64,000 nucleotides of DNA, taken from NCBI RefSeq assembly GCF_001949145.1, contig NW_019091404.1, positions 2,410,262 to 2,474,261 on the forward strand, in the 5' to 3' direction. Of this stretch, positions 38,201 to 53,200 are shown piece after piece. Both the position numbers and the translations under genes were made by a program. Position 1 is the first letter of the stretch. Each line of letters opens with the position of its first letter. The notes beneath the pieces are model-generated. The model did no database searches, was not told the origin of the DNA, and was given only the letters and a program-made list of their open reading frames with translations. Source of the stretch: Acanthaster planci. Its lineage: Eukaryota; Echinodermata; Asteroidea; Valvatida; Acanthasteridae.

Positions 38201-41200
38201 AGACAAAACTGAAGGGCTGGACCAGTACGTACTGTACTGTAGGCACTTCTGGTATGCAACTCCAATCAACAATTGACCACACTTGGACATCAGCACCGGT
38301 TGACACTTTATCATGTACACTTTTCCCTCTCCATATTTAGCTGGGGCCCTACCCATCAGCGTAGGTAGGAGCGTCTTATGTGTACCATGTGGCCTGACAC
38401 CAACCGTGACATTTGCTCTATACGTGGATTGTTTGCTCGGGTCTGCATGTACCAATATCGATAAATGGCTGTCTTTAATTTAAGGATGGTACGATTTCGT
38501 CCCGAGTTGTGGAATGCGCTTTGATTGTATTGGTGCTTCATTTCTGTGTTATCTGTATGTATTCATTCATCGTTAGCGCGCCTTGGTCATACGTACCGCC
38601 ATTTTAAGTGCTACTACGTTTGTCTCTCTGTTTACTTACTGTGGGAAGAAAAGACGGATATAGATTACGATCGGCTGGGCGAATTGTGCGGTTTACCTCT
38701 CGGTATAAAGGAGGGAAACCCCTAAATTTATCTCCGTTGGAATGATAACGATGAGTTTCTGCAAAACTCACTATTTTTCAGACCCGACCACCTTACGGTG
38801 ATGTGCTATACTTCTAAACTGTTCTCAAAAATTGTCTGCGTGAGGGTCGTATTGCGTTGCAAGCTTTAAACAGAAACATTCGTTTTATGTTATAGCTTTA
38901 ACCTCTAGTTTTGTGAATATTGCGCTCTACGACCAAAAACAACTTGCACCCCTTCGTGCCATCCATACCCCCGTCTAGGTCGGTCTCGGTACGCCCTTGA
39001 AGCAGTTTTTATCCAAAGAGACAATCACAGAGAAGTGGACAAGTTATAACAGAATGAGGGGCTTGAGGATTGTGTTATGAGGAGTTTTCGTGGGCGTTTT
39101 GGTAGGTTCCCGCTATGCTGATAACAGAAAACAGATAAAAAAAAACGGGATAATGTGCGTTCGGCCAATCACAGTTCAAGTGCCAGCCTACTCACTTCTG
39201 CGGAGAATGTAATAGAATTACGGTTTTCCTTAAAGAGCCTTTGTTGTCTGAGATTTGCTGTTGTGTTTGACTGTGAAGCCATCTTGTCAAATTTTCATGA
39301 AAATAACTTGGGCCAAGTTGCTTGATGAGTCTTAGACGGTGCAGACGGTTTGGGTTATGGAGACTTGCCTTGACAACCTTTTTTATCGACAACAGAATTT
39401 GGCATCGTTCCTTCCCACTGCGTCACCTTTAAGACCTAAGCAGGCCCACTAGGAGTACGGAGATGGCGAGCGAGATGTCCGTTCTTTGAGCAAGCGAAGG
39501 TCTTTGATCGCTCCCTGCTAGCCCATCCAGCGAAATGGTGTCACTACGCCCGCGAGCCCAGCGCCAGCGATTGGGGTCTTTCAGATTCAATTTGGCGCCA
39601 GCTGGTGAAACAAGAACGCGGGGCCTGGAAGTGCAGTGGAAGGCGAAGGAGGGTGGGTGGAGACTGGAGAGGGACGACATGCATTCAGAATTTGTAATTT
39701 TGGACTCACGACTTGTTTCGATTCGAGCGTAGAATTGTTTAGAAAAACGCGTAGTAAGTCTTGTACTGTAGATTGAAGTATCTTTGCTTGAGGTGTGTGG
39801 CTGAATAATCTAACCGGTTGGACTCGGAAGCTTACAAGGAATACACGCCAAGCAGCTAGATTTAGAAATTTGAAGAAATTTAAATACAGCACATGTTGGC
39901 ACAGCTTTTATACTGAATGCATTATTCAACGGGGATCACCAAAGCAGCATCATTTAAATTGCTATTCGTGTCAGGCTTGGTACACCATAAAAATGAGCAC
40001 ATGTTCTGCGGTCCGGACTAAGGAAATGAATTCAATCACACACGAACGGAGAGGTTGGCGCGGAAGAGTTTGGGCTTATGGCGCGTTGTGTGGTCGTGTT
40101 TGGCGGTATCCAGACGGGGCTGATACCGCTATGGGGCCTTGGGTATAGATCTGGGACATGCCTAGCCCTAGTGCAACATGACGCGGGAAGGATTATCCTT
40201 AGGTTTGGGGAGACGAAACAGCTCACCCAAAAGTATGCCACATCTTTACCGAAGAAAAAGGGGCTTGGTCATAAGCCAGATCTCCCAAAATCCCCCCGGG
40301 GAAGCTCGAAGGAAACACAGAAAAAAGTATAACGTCTGGAAACCACAAAGCCCAGAAAAACCAGAGGAAACAAATTGTGAGCTGTTCGTTTGCGCAATAC
40401 CTGCGTGACTTCTAGTGACCCTGCAAGTGAACGAGAGCATGTTGCTTGCCTCTGTGCACATTGTGTCTCTTATGGAGATCCCGGTGTGTAGCGCTCATGG
40501 GACATCCTTAAGGGGACAGAATCTGTCGGATACAGTCCGTGCTTTATCGATATAATGTGGGGAAAAAAACTGGGATCGGTCTTTTCCCTGCGGTTGTAGA
40601 CGACCAAGGATTTGCGATAATTCCTGCATTTAATAAGACTATTTTTATTATTGTATAGCGAGGCTCAATTTCTGAATTTACGCTCGATTTAAAAAACACA
40701 CACGTCCTGTGTTTCTCTTGTGTGTGAAATTTGTTTGAATATACTTGACGGGAGTGAACCGAATCCACACAGATTTATCACCAGTGATAACCTTATACCT
40801 AGACCGAGCTTGCGGTTAACTCGAAATAGGCCAATTGTACATGCATATGCACCAGTCCTTGGTACAGTGTTTCACCAGGCGAACATAGTCATTTTGGTAC
40901 AAGTTTTACGATGATATATTTTGCCGGTGAGAATTTCATAAAATTGATACTAGCTGAGTCTCGTTACCACCCAGTGCGGGTTTATTGGGCGCCGTCACTG
41001 ACCCAAAGATCAAGCTCTCAGACGTCGATATCCCTATAAACTTTTTTTTTAATTCCTGTCTGCATTTAATATGATTCCTCACATCTTCAACGTCACCATT
41101 TGATTTTTTTGTCTCTCCAGAGAGCGCTTCAGAGAATAAATTGAATACGTCATCAACCCGTTCAGAAATGGAATTCGCTAGAGAAGTTTACAATTTTGAC

Positions 41201-44200
41201 GAAAAACTCTGCAATTCACACATACTGCTAGAGTGCTATGAGAAAAAAAAAAGACCAGAGCATTCCTTGACCTTCAGTGGGACTTTTACTAGTGGGATTG
41301 TAAATTTGGGCTGTGATGTAATTCCGATGTCCACTTGTATTTAGTTTTCATCACGTTTATCGCTTGATATCTTTGCTATGGTAATGTAGGCCAACACCAA
41401 GATTGTGCTGGGAAACTGTACCCAAAGCAAGACGAGAAAATCTTAACTTTAAGTGGAACGGAATATGACTCTGAGATCCGTTGATACACTGCAAAATTGG
41501 GGTGTTAAATTTAACACCCCTGATGTTATCAGAGGACTACAAAACATTTTTTATGGTGTTAAAAAAGTTGGTGTTATTTGGTGTTACTTTTAACACCCTC
41601 CAGTGCGCTTTAACACTTATAGGTGTGCAAAGTAACACCAGAAGTGTTAAAGTAACACTATGTATGGTGTCGTTATCTGATAACACCAAAATGTGTGAAT
41701 TTTAACATCGCAGGTTTTGCAGTTTATCGATATCAAAACTTCAAATGGAAGAATTCCAATGCCGACCTTTGCACTTGCCAAGGTAACCTTCATTGCATAA
41801 GGTGTGCTGTTAGGACAAGAATTTTTTTCCCTAGTCCCTATCGCACATTTTCAGAATGTATTGTAATTCCACACTGTTGTGACCCTGATGCATGTTGCAA
41901 TTCGAACATCTGTGGCTAGGGGTCCGTTGGGTGCGTACGTGGGCCCGAGACATATCGCGTGTTTTTCTTGTGTCGTGGAAAGTGCATTCACTTGTTAACA
42001 GCAGATTAAAAAATGTGCATCCTACATTGATGTGTGCAATTTCTCGCAATGTTTGCCAAGACTTTTTAGGGCAAAAAGGTAAACGACCTTGACTTTTCTT
42101 GATATACACGTATTTGTGTCTATAGCACACTCTTAAAAAACTTGCGTATAAGTTGTTAATCGGTGCGATAAGCTTTACATACTGGCAAGTGAAAGTGAGG
42201 AGAAAAAAATCCCAGGTACTGTCAAGGAAAACCCAGATTTGGTTCCCCCTTGCCACCAGTTGGCACCTCGCAGACTAGCCATCTCCGGGGAGCGAATGGA
42301 CGCCGTTAAATTGTCGATTGATTCGGCGCAGAGTCATGCCATTTCCCGCTCCGCGGGGAGAGGTTACTTGTTCGACAGAAAAAAAATCTTCGACGTGGAC
42401 ACCGCAATCATGCGGTGGCACAAAGAACATATAGATCAGGGGAAAGAGGCTTGTAAAAGCCAAGTTTGATTGCTTGTTGGTCATGAAATGACTTTGGGCA
42501 AAAATTTCAATTCAAAATACCTAGATAGGGCCTATATTCTTTTCCTAATGGAAAAATAGGAACATGCAGTGAACGCAGACATGCCTGCATTTTACATCAT
42601 AGCGTGATGTCTCCAGCGGTTGACGTACAGAATTAATAATCAAAGTTTTCGGCCCGCTCCACTGCAGTGGTAATCACTTCTTGAAAATTTATATCTGAGA
42701 ACCGGAAGAAAGATGTTGACACAAAATAGGGTAATCGATTGCGTGTTTGAGATGTGTTCTCAAGCTCTTCATAACCCTCAAAAGTTGGGCTAGCATGTTT
42801 CGCTTTTATCATTCAGGTAATTCACATTCCCAATTTTAAATGAAATAATGTTCTTGTTTTGAACCAAATTTAACCTTCTCTCCACTCTAAGTACCAGAAT
42901 CTTTAATGTAAGATCGCCACTAGATGTTCTGGTTCCAGTTATCGCATATTTTCGCACAGCGAACGTGCCTCCGACAAAATAAATCACTTCCGGGTTCTCC
43001 TTCTTTTCTGTGGTATCAAAATAATGATTTACGCGCCGCGATGTAGTGATTGAAATGGCAAGGCTACAATAATTGCCCGTATGCCTAGCCTCCGAATAAC
43101 TGCGGCCCAACCTTCTATTTGGAGGAATTGTGTATTTTGACAAAGCTTGCAAAGGCAGGGGGTCCGGCAACTGCACATCGGAGTATATTTTGGCCGCACA
43201 ATGGCTTGTTGTTAATAGCCGAGATGGCGATGAGCTTGAGTGAGTCTAGACGATTGAAGGACCTTTGTCGTAAGGACGTATGCGCTCTCCTGCACGTTTT
43301 TGTCCTACATAATTTTGCGCCGCGAAGGTTTCTTTTTGTCGAAGGCGAAAAAGTGTCAACAAATGTCTTGTGGAGCCACTGAAAAGTAGTAATGGTTTGC
43401 ATTTTTTTTATTTCCAGACCTTCTTCCTATTATTTTGGCTTTCAGATGTCTGGCTTTAGTTGTAACGTTACTGTGATTTCAATCACAGATTCCTTGTCCA
43501 TTACCCAGCAGAATCAAAGTGACCTATTTGTTGCATATATACCAGTGAACAAAATAAAGAAAGAACTCGTGCACTGAACAAAAAACAAGTCTTATCCTGC
43601 AGTCAAAGCTTGCCAGGAACGCTGTACAGTTATAGCCTGTGATTCGTGTTTGAGCGGTGAGTGTGGTTTGGGTTTTAATGGTAGGAACGGTAACTCACGC
43701 GGGGGCGTGGTTAAGTTTTTGGAGGGAAGGCGCCAGGATTACAGATAGGAAACAAACAGGCAGGGAGTTGATAGAGCAGGTCCCTATTCATTAGTGAATA
43801 ACCTAAATGTCAACCTCCAGACCTACTTAGTCTCCCCTCGAAACATTTTTTTTCAACCACTCTGGAACTTGAAATGCAGTAGGCCTAGAATTTCTTGGGT
43901 GTCTGACCGCGCGGTCATCATGCAGACCTCGAGCAAAATGAAGCAGGATTTGACGGATGGCCATTGTCCGAGTTCCAGTTCTGCGCTTTCGTTTTTTTTT
44001 GGTGTGGCTTTCTACCTGTGAGGTTTACCTTTTCTACTGGCAACAGTTCTGTCCGTTAATGTGGAACGCTTCAAGTGTCTAGAGCCTGGGGCTTTTGGAA
44101 TAAAATGTGCCTTCTGTGATGTGGATTTATGCCCAGCGTTTGATTTTGAATGGCATTGGTCTACACTGAATAAAGTTTTGTCCCCGTAACAACCCCACTC

Positions 44201-47200
44201 CCTGAGAAGAGCCTAAGAGAACATATTTTGAGAAGTTTCTTGTTGGCAGCTGGCGTGCTTAAAACACTATCATAAAAATCATCTAAAGTTTCCCTTTGAC
44301 GTGTACTGAACGTTCTTTGTGTTGCTTAAATGCAGTCCGTTTCCCTTGAACATGTGTCTCATAAATCCATAGATCAGACAACCAACATGATACCTCACAA
44401 GTCACAGTCCCTCTAAGAAGTTGATACGTCCTGTGAGATTTATTAGACTCCCATTCCCCTATCCTCCTCCCTGTCTCACATCGAACACTTTCGTATGAAC
44501 AAAACAGATTCAGAGCAGGCCAGACTGGCACGTACATTTTGGTGGTTATGAGCTTTGCCGGCGACAGTCCCTAAGGGAGTTAGAGAGGCAAAGTTACCCA
44601 TATCCCCCTGGTCTAGGTCGGCGTTTTTAAATGCGGCCAGCCCATTTTCTCTCGGGGTTTGCACCCCGACCGTCCTACTTTATTTTTCTCTGCTGTTGGT
44701 TTGTCGAAATACCCCAAAAGGCCGGGAAGTTAAAAGACTCGAAACCTAAAAACCCACTTTGGCTGAGATCCAGAACTACATATCTTATTTGTAACCGGTG
44801 TGTAAGTGATTTTTATATGTATATACAGAGAGAACAAGGCCCTCTTTAAATACTCGGCCAACAAAATCATTAAGCACAGGGAAATGTATTATTTTGGTCA
44901 TCGATTTCCAAGGCCCGAGACTTTTTCCCTCTTCAAGTTACAAGCCTCGTAAACCCACTGTGCCGCAAGCTTGGTTGTTTTTCAAATGCTGAAGATTCAG
45001 GTCAATTTGGGGGATGAAACGGTAACAGTGCAAACTGTCCGTACTGTTGTAGTAACATTTTCCAGAAGAGAAAACAGATCCAATGCTTGTCATCGTAACA
45101 TTGTCAATAGTCATGGCATTGTTTTGATTTTTTTCTCAAATCATTGTGAACATTTCTCAAGAACAGCGAGGAATGAGGTGGTTCTTGTCCGTCACTTGTC
45201 AGCAATAAATCTTTGTGGCCAGGAAGCAGACGTAAGAATTTCAACCCTGAACGGTGACCTAGACCTTGCGGATTAAGTCTGACGGTCTGGCTGTTGTGTG
45301 CTGCAGTCCCAGGGAATGTGGGCAGTCTCGCCGAGTATCACATTTACCCGCGTGATTTCACATTCATGTACCGTATAAAAGGTCTGACATGACGAGGGGC
45401 CTTTCCTATACCGTGGCTGGGTCTAATCACTCAGGCTTGTGAGAAGCGACGTCCAGGGATTTGAAATGTGGATTAAATCGACTTCCACTGACGGCCTGTA
45501 AAGGTGTAGAAATCACTTGACTTTTAAACAGGTCCGATAATTAACATACACATGTAATTGTCATGTGATCCTCCAGCAGAATGTGTAGGCCTAACGCCGT
45601 GGCTCAGGATAGGAGCAGTTGACGAATGAATAACCTTCAAGTTTTAAGGTTTGCTGTAATGTGGGCGGCGTGCCTGTGATGTGCGGGTATTTTTGGCGCA
45701 CTCCGCCGTATAAATACACAGGTGATTCATGTTTATCAATCGGTGGACAGGTTGCGCCTTTTGTCGCTCGCTGCGTGATACCTTCCCTGGCTCTGTGCCG
45801 GCAATAACGACCGCCCGAAGAGCAGTTGTTCCCCGGGACAAAGCCGCCCCGCCGTGGCCCAACCGCCATAGTTTCCGGCCAGGTTTGAGAGTGTTCCACC
45901 CCGTGGCTCCCTGTTGCCAATTCACGCTCGTGGTCTTTCTCTCTCTAGTGGCCCCTTCGGCCTTCATAAGTGTAGGACCAGTGGCGTGACTTTAACGACG
46001 CCAATTTGATGTTCAAGGAATTTGCTGTAAGGATATCCAAAAACCCCGTTTGGCGTTGAGATTGGTATTGGCAATATGAGTTCGTTCTGCTATAATTCCG
46101 CACCAGAGTGCCACTACACGGTTCTTTCACAATGAGCCATTTTTTAGATAAATGCCCAGCAGTGACGTATCTGGGGTATATTTTGCAGGGAGGGGAGCAC
46201 TTGGGGACCCCCATTTTCTGGAGGGGGCACTCAATGGGTTCACAGTTAGAACACCGACCAAGGCAGATCACCAGATTGTTTCCATTGCCAATGTCTGAGT
46301 GGGACATACGGGGAGACACAGGCCTGGATTGGGGAGCGTAGCGCCCCCCACCCCAACCCCAACCCCAGTTACGTCACTGTTGCCCAGACTCATTTTGATG
46401 GCTATTTTCCCCAACTTGAACACATCGGTGACCTTGCTAAAGGCCATTTAGCTTCAGGGTTGTCCTGTTGCTCATGGTGTGCTATGAAGACTACAGTGGG
46501 AGACCTCTCCTTTCCATTTGTCTTCTGGCCAAAGTACAAGAGATAATGTCAGACATACCCCATCCACATAACAAATGTTACAGGTTCAATCCTTCTGGGA
46601 TTCGTCTGCACCCCCACTCACACGTCGGCTTCGATACAGACAGTCATTTATTCCAAATTAAGTCCACTGTTATAATGCAAATGTGAGACGGTAACTATTT
46701 ATTTGGATACCCCCCCCTCCTCGACACACTTTCATTGGCCAAAAGGGTGAGAATATGCAATATCACGTAGGAAATTATTATCTTTGTAGACTGTGGTTGC
46801 CATTTATATTACTATGCAATCTTGTTGCTCTGTTATTGAGTGTAATTGTTATATTGATGAATGCAATAACTTACTGTTTGCAGCAGGCCAATGGAAACTA
46901 AATTTCTATGTGAATTTTTGCATGGACAATAATAAATTTGAATCTTGAATCTTGAAATCGCTGCTTTAATTTCCTTGGCACTTAGTGGACGCCGTCGTAA
47001 TTTCGGTTTTTCATATTACCTGTTACCGGTACATATAGTTTGGTAACCAGGAGAGAAATTTATCCGCAGCATTTTACTGCTGATAGGCCTAGTGCACCTG
47101 TCTCCCACATCAGACAATGGTAAGCATGCGACGGTGAATCATGCACTTGTCATCTTTGCTACAGATCGTTGCCATATCCTTGGCTTGATGAAAATCGTCA

Positions 47201-50200
47201 AGGCGAGATAAGAGTTAGGTCCTCACAATTGTCTCATTGGCTCAGAAATTATGAATTGGCCGTGGAATCACAGAGGAAGCTTTTAAGAAGTTGATAAACC
47301 CACCCCTTGCTGCCATGGCTTGCAGTTTGTAATTTGAAAGCGGTCCCGTTGCAGTAAAAAAATTCCAAGTCCAAATTGAGGAAATGTATGATTACACAAG
47401 CACTGTAGCGTCATCAATTATTAGTAACCAGCCAATGGAAAAAGAACTTGAACTTGTACAGAACTAGCTGGAATGAGTCAAGACCATGTTCAGCTGACTG
47501 ACTTCAAGGACACAGCAGTACCCGTCCGCGTTAATAGGCCCGTTGAGACCTCACTCTGCCGAAGTCTCGTAGACGCCAGTTCGTAATAAGTTACCGTCGA
47601 GCCACCGCGAGCTCGCTGGGAACTCCCGGGACCCGCAAGTGCTATTGACCTCGGCGGCCGGCTCCCTCGGAACCCGCTGTCTTGTGTGCATGATTCGTGC
47701 CTGTGACAAATAGTGCGCTTGTGCTTTACGGGTAATGGTCAGGAGGACTACTTTGAGTGTACGTGCGCGTATCGCTGGTGAGTAAAGTGATCACGAGGGA
47801 GATTTGGGACGGGTTAGGCAGCGGCAGGCCCGCCGCGGTTACTCTTAAAGGATTTAGGCAAAACTCAGCCCATTTTATTTTTATTCACTAACCTTGGGTA
47901 GGGTTGGAAGCAGCAATGCAAGAGAAACGTGGACAATGAATTCTGTGAAGAAATCTATGATCCGTGGGAGAGAATGTAGGCCGAAAGATGCTTTAAATGT
48001 GGCGTGATTGATTTTCCCAATGTAAGGGTAGTGAAACTGAGCTGATCACCATTCCTCAAATACCGCCAAGTGTTCATGAAAGACCTAGTTTCATATGGTT
48101 CGATGTTCAAAATCTCACGCAGCCATAAGAGTCCGGTTTTTGAGTCGTTGTTTTGAATATAAAAAAACGATATTGTCCCATAGTACAGGTGCGCTTTGCA
48201 ATTTACATCTCATTCAACACCATTCATCGTTCTACCTATAGGCAAACTTAAATGGCTTTTTATTGTATTAAAAAATGTATAACTAACTAAGGCCGTACCC
48301 GAAACGGGCTTCCAGAGCTACGGCTAGGTGTATTGTCTGGGCGTCTCCACGTACTTTCAACGGAGTAAAGACCTAGACCTAGCTCTAGACAACAGATCCG
48401 GATGCAGCCTGAACTTACTACACTAAACCGCGGTGTATTGATGATCAGTGCCCCTTTAAGAAGAGTGAAAACTGATATTGAAATATAGCTTCACACACCC
48501 TAGTTGATGATCGCTAGATACCAGACTTGCAACAACCCTGGACGGGTCGACATGTGAGGTCCCCCAACCCCTCAGAAACCAGACTTGTAGAACGATTAAG
48601 GGGTCGCGACGTTCATTTGGGATATTATGTGATAATCAAATGGCACTTAAGCCCCACATGGTAGTGGGTTTTTTTTCCTACCAATTTTTTTTTTCTTGTT
48701 AGGATGGCGGGAGTTGGTTGCCCGAGTCTGAAATGCTATTTGAGGAGGACAGATGAAGACCTGAGAAGCGGGCTAATGAAGTTAAGGTCCTCACTGCTGG
48801 ATCCGGACAATTTGGGTCAATGCACTCGGAGTCTTGGTTCAGTTAGTGACTTCTCATTCCCAGGCTATCATTTTTTTATTGTCTGAATGAAGATGCACTT
48901 TTTGGATATTTGTTGGCAGTCACTGAAATGTTTTGCTTGAATTACGGGGGTGTGGCATTGGAATTACCTTTTGACTTTTGTAATAATTCAGTACGGTGGT
49001 GTGAAGTAAACCCTAGGGAACGCCATTTTCAAAAGAGGATGAAGTCTTAAAAAGTGTTAGCTACAATTTGAAAACCGCTAAGTCTCAACACATCCCCTTT
49101 ACCCTGGATCTTGTGCATAGTGTGCTTTTCTGATTTCTGTATAAATGAGCATATTTATTGAACATGACATCTTTGAGATACTGCATCCCCCCCCCCGATA
49201 ACTCTGCTTTCTGCGTTTTGGGTTTATTTCCCGTCAAATGAGGCCTTCCTGTTTTTACCAAAGCTGATAAGTTCTTACACAGAGCCATGTGACGGAGACC
49301 CATGAATGTTGGCCAACAAGAGGCTAAAGGCCGGGTGCATTGACACACCATGCCTAAGCCCCAATTTTAGCTCAGTAACCGGGCCGTCCAATGTAGGACA
49401 TACCCTGCGGGCCGCGGAGCACAGCAGACCTCTGCTATAGTTCCCGGATCCGACGAAAATCCACTAAATTTAGGCCGTCGACAGGCCTGTCCCTTCGGTG
49501 GCCTAATCTCCCTCCTCACCGAGTCCAGAGGGTTACCTAGTCTAGTTACGGGCACCGGCTTCTTTACCTAGTTTTCCAGAGGCAGCCAGGCCGTCTGACT
49601 CAGACATTTTACCGGAGGGTTTGGGGCTTTGCACGGTGATTGTCCGCTCTCGTTGTCTGGACAGCTTGATAGCTTTAACGTCTGATGGTGTCCTGCCACA
49701 GTAACCCGAAAACAAGTTACAAACCAGGGTGCCGAGTGGCCTGAGTGGCTGACATCAAAAGGAGGTTTTGATGGGGGCTTTGGCATTTAGCAACCTATTG
49801 CACTAATTTGAATTTCCCGCCAAATATTTTGTCGTTATACCTGTTGATGAAAGGTCAAATATAAACTGTTAATGTTTGCTAACTTCTGTCCCATTAAGTC
49901 TAATATTCGGAAAGGACAAGCCCGAGGCATAATGGCTGCAGAACTGTCTTTGTAAATATTCCTTAATTTTTAGTATTTTTGAAAAAAAGAACTTAAAATG
50001 CCCTCAAGTTATTTTATTTTATGTACACCGTTGTCTATACCATGACGTATTGACTGCAGTATAGACATGAAGGGAGTTCAGTATACAATGCACGCATTTT
50101 GCACATGCATGTGAAATACAACCTTTTTTCAACTCCCTATCCAGGCAAACTACCAAAATGGCTACAAGGTAGCCTTATCCGGAACGGACCTGGTCTCTTC

Positions 50201-53200
50201 GAAGTCGGTGACACCTCCTACCAACACTGGTTCGACGGCCTGTCCCTCCTCCACCGATTCAGCTTCGAAAAGGGCAAGGTCACCTACCAGAACCGTTTCC
50301 TCCGTAGCGATGCCTACACCAAAGCCAAAAAGTACAACAAGATCATCTACGGAGAATTCGGCACCATGGGCATCCCAGACCCTTGCAAAAACATCCTCGA
50401 GAGGTTCGTCAGTCACTTCATCCCCGTTAGTACTACCGACAACAATCTGATCAACCTCTACTGGATCGGAGACGAACTGTACACCGCTTCTGAGACCAAC
50501 ACGCCGATCAGAATCAATGTCAAAGATCTCAGTACAGGCCCAAAGGTAAGCTTGACCGTAGACCAAAACTTGAAAATAGGCGACGATCTTTCCAGTCTTC
50601 CATTCCTTGAACTTTGTGCATAGAACAGTAATGATCATTTTGTCCTTAGCCGGTGACATAAACAAAATGTTTTCGCCTTTTTTATCTTTGTATCGCAGAT
50701 TGATTTGTTTGGTGCGTTTTGGACCATGACCGCTACTGCGCATGGGCAGGTCGATCACGACGGGACCACGTACAATGTAGGCACGTCATATTTCACTGGA
50801 TGTAATTATAACATTATTAAGTTCAACCACAAATGTAAAGGTGAGTGTCTCGTAAAATTCCTATTAAATCAGTTGTCAGGGTCTTTATTACAAAGGTGTT
50901 TATTGTAATATATTTTTTCATAATCAAGAAATCCCATCGAAAGAAAACAAGACATGTATTATACTGCGTACATGTATTTGATTAGGTAATTTCGCTCGTC
51001 ACAAATGTGGAGCAAATTATATAATGTTAGAAGTAATGAAATTCTTGGTGTAACTTCCGTACTGTCTGAAAAGTTTTCATATACAGTACGTACATGTAAC
51101 TCATGGCAACAACTCTGTTTCTCTCTGCTGACAGAGGATCCCACCAGGTCTGCCAAGATCGTATGCACCATCCCAGCCCGCTATAAGACCCGTCCTTCCT
51201 ACTACCACAGCTTCGGCATGACGGAAAACTACTTCGTCTTCCTGGAGCAGACCCTTTTCATCAACGTTCCCAAACTGGCCACCTCAGTGCTCCGTAAGAT
51301 CCCCGTTTGTCAGACCCTGGAGTACGACCCGACAGACACGTCTCTCTTCCACGTCATCCAGAAGACAACCGGGGAGATTCTCCCTATCAAGTTTGCGGCT
51401 GGCCCGCTCTTCGGCATGCACATCGTCAACTCTTACGAGCAGGACGGGCAGATTGTCTTTGATATCTGCTGCTTCCCGGATGACTCGCTCATCAAGAAGT
51501 TCTATCTGGAGTATCTGAGATACGGAGACCAGCAAGGGAAGAGAAACTTTCCTCGTGCCCAGGTGCGGAGGTTCGTCTTGCCGATAAACATCGACCAGGT
51601 GAGAACGAAGGTTGAATGCTGAACGACAAGTGGTGCCAATTCCGTATTGGAGGATTTATGCAACCGTTATTCGTGCCAATTCATGATTAATGTCAGCCGA
51701 TTTTGATCTCTAAAATCTCTCAACACGGTATGTTCGGAAGCAGTTGTAATTCTCTTCTTGGAAGAGCCCTCTGGCTTGGATCTTTGCCAGGCCACAGAGC
51801 ATGGAGTGGGGCCAATCATGCACAGTAGCACTCAAAAAATATCCCGGAGTTGTAAAAATAGCTGTGCGACGAGGTTGCATCTGGGTTTGCTATCCTGTGG
51901 TTTGAATGGTAGAATGATTTTGTCCACTTGTGCACAACTTTCTGAAACGGTTGTTTTGTATTTACAGAAGACAACCCCTCGCGGAGTTAACCTTGTATCT
52001 CTTCCAAACACATCAGCAACAGCAGTACTCCAAGACGATGGCGTCATCTTCTGTAAATACGACATTATTTCGCCAGTAGGTGAGTAGTCAGTCCTGCGCT
52101 TTACAATTGAGCACTTTCGTCTTGCCTAAGACCTCAGAAACCACATGCAAGATTTTGGCGCATGCAGACGTTGCACAATTCAATCAACACAGAAAATCTA
52201 ATGGTGTTCATGTTGAAAATAGCTCATCATGATGAACCGAGTCGGTTGCAGTGTGAAGATTTTACCAGTGTTAATAGTCTAATTGACCTGGGTCAAACTC
52301 TCACCACAAATGAAATGTGTCTGCAGCTGGTCAGGTGCATTGATCGTTGAAAATGCTGAACAAAACTTGCTGTCTTTTATTTTATGTACAGGCTTTGACA
52401 TGCCAAATATTAACCAACGTGTCAACGGGCGACCGTACAGATATGCCTACGGGAACTGTAACAGGGAAATTGGGGAGTTTGTAAACACCGTAAGTCCAGA
52501 ATCTTATCTTTTCTTGTGATTTTCGATTTGTGTTACTGATATTTAAGGAACCAAAGTAAAGGAAGGGGCTAACAATTAATGGTTAATATAGAGCCTGATT
52601 TCATATTGGTATTAAATGTTCCGCCAGTATAAATTGGACTATATGAATATAGAAGGCCTTTGTTAAAGTTAAAATGACAGTTTACGCTAATCTTTCTCTC
52701 TTTCTTTGTTTTATTTTTCAGATTGTTAAGGCAGATGTCAAGACGAGGAAGACCCTAGTATGGCATGAGGAATTTTGCTATCCGTCCGAGCCTGTTTTTG
52801 TCGAAGCTCCCAACGCAGTGAAGGAAGATGACGGTAAATATTTCTGACCGAAGACACTTTTGTCAAAATAGCTTCTCGACACAATTTGTTTTGTTGGTTT
52901 CGTGTTTGATTGCACTATCCAGTGTCTGTGCATTACTGAGTTTGCAACTTGTCATTCAAATTAAATTGAGTCCTTCATTTCACTTCTCTTACCACGTTTA
53001 AAGATGCCATAGTTGACTGTCGTTTCAGCCCAGTTTCAGTTACGTCCAAATTGAGAACTTTTTTTGTGTATATTCCCCTTTTTCCTCAGGTGTCATTCTT
53101 TCAAGCGTTCTCAATTCGCAAACGGGCAGAGCCTTCCTACTTGTTCTTGATGCCAAAGACTTTAAGGAACTTGCTCGTGCCAATCTACCCGCGGATGTCG

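Larger units (their letters stand above)
35300..50144 (+). other. 14.8-kb first intron of the carotenoid oxygenase
   Basis: The intron runs from the GTAGGG donor at 35300 to the TATCCAG acceptor ending at 50144. I found no second gene in it. It holds a palindromic MITE-like element (41488-41723), a hAT-type MITE (46160-46379), a GC-rich patch with a possible alternative first exon (47520-47777) and a coding-like but unassigned stretch on the minus strand (49367-49786). The rest shows only short chance frames. Confidence 0.6.

Noticed and set aside
45591..45989. Overlapping frames of about 100 codons on both strands
   Set aside because: The GC-rich composition explains the lack of stops. There are no domains or splice context.
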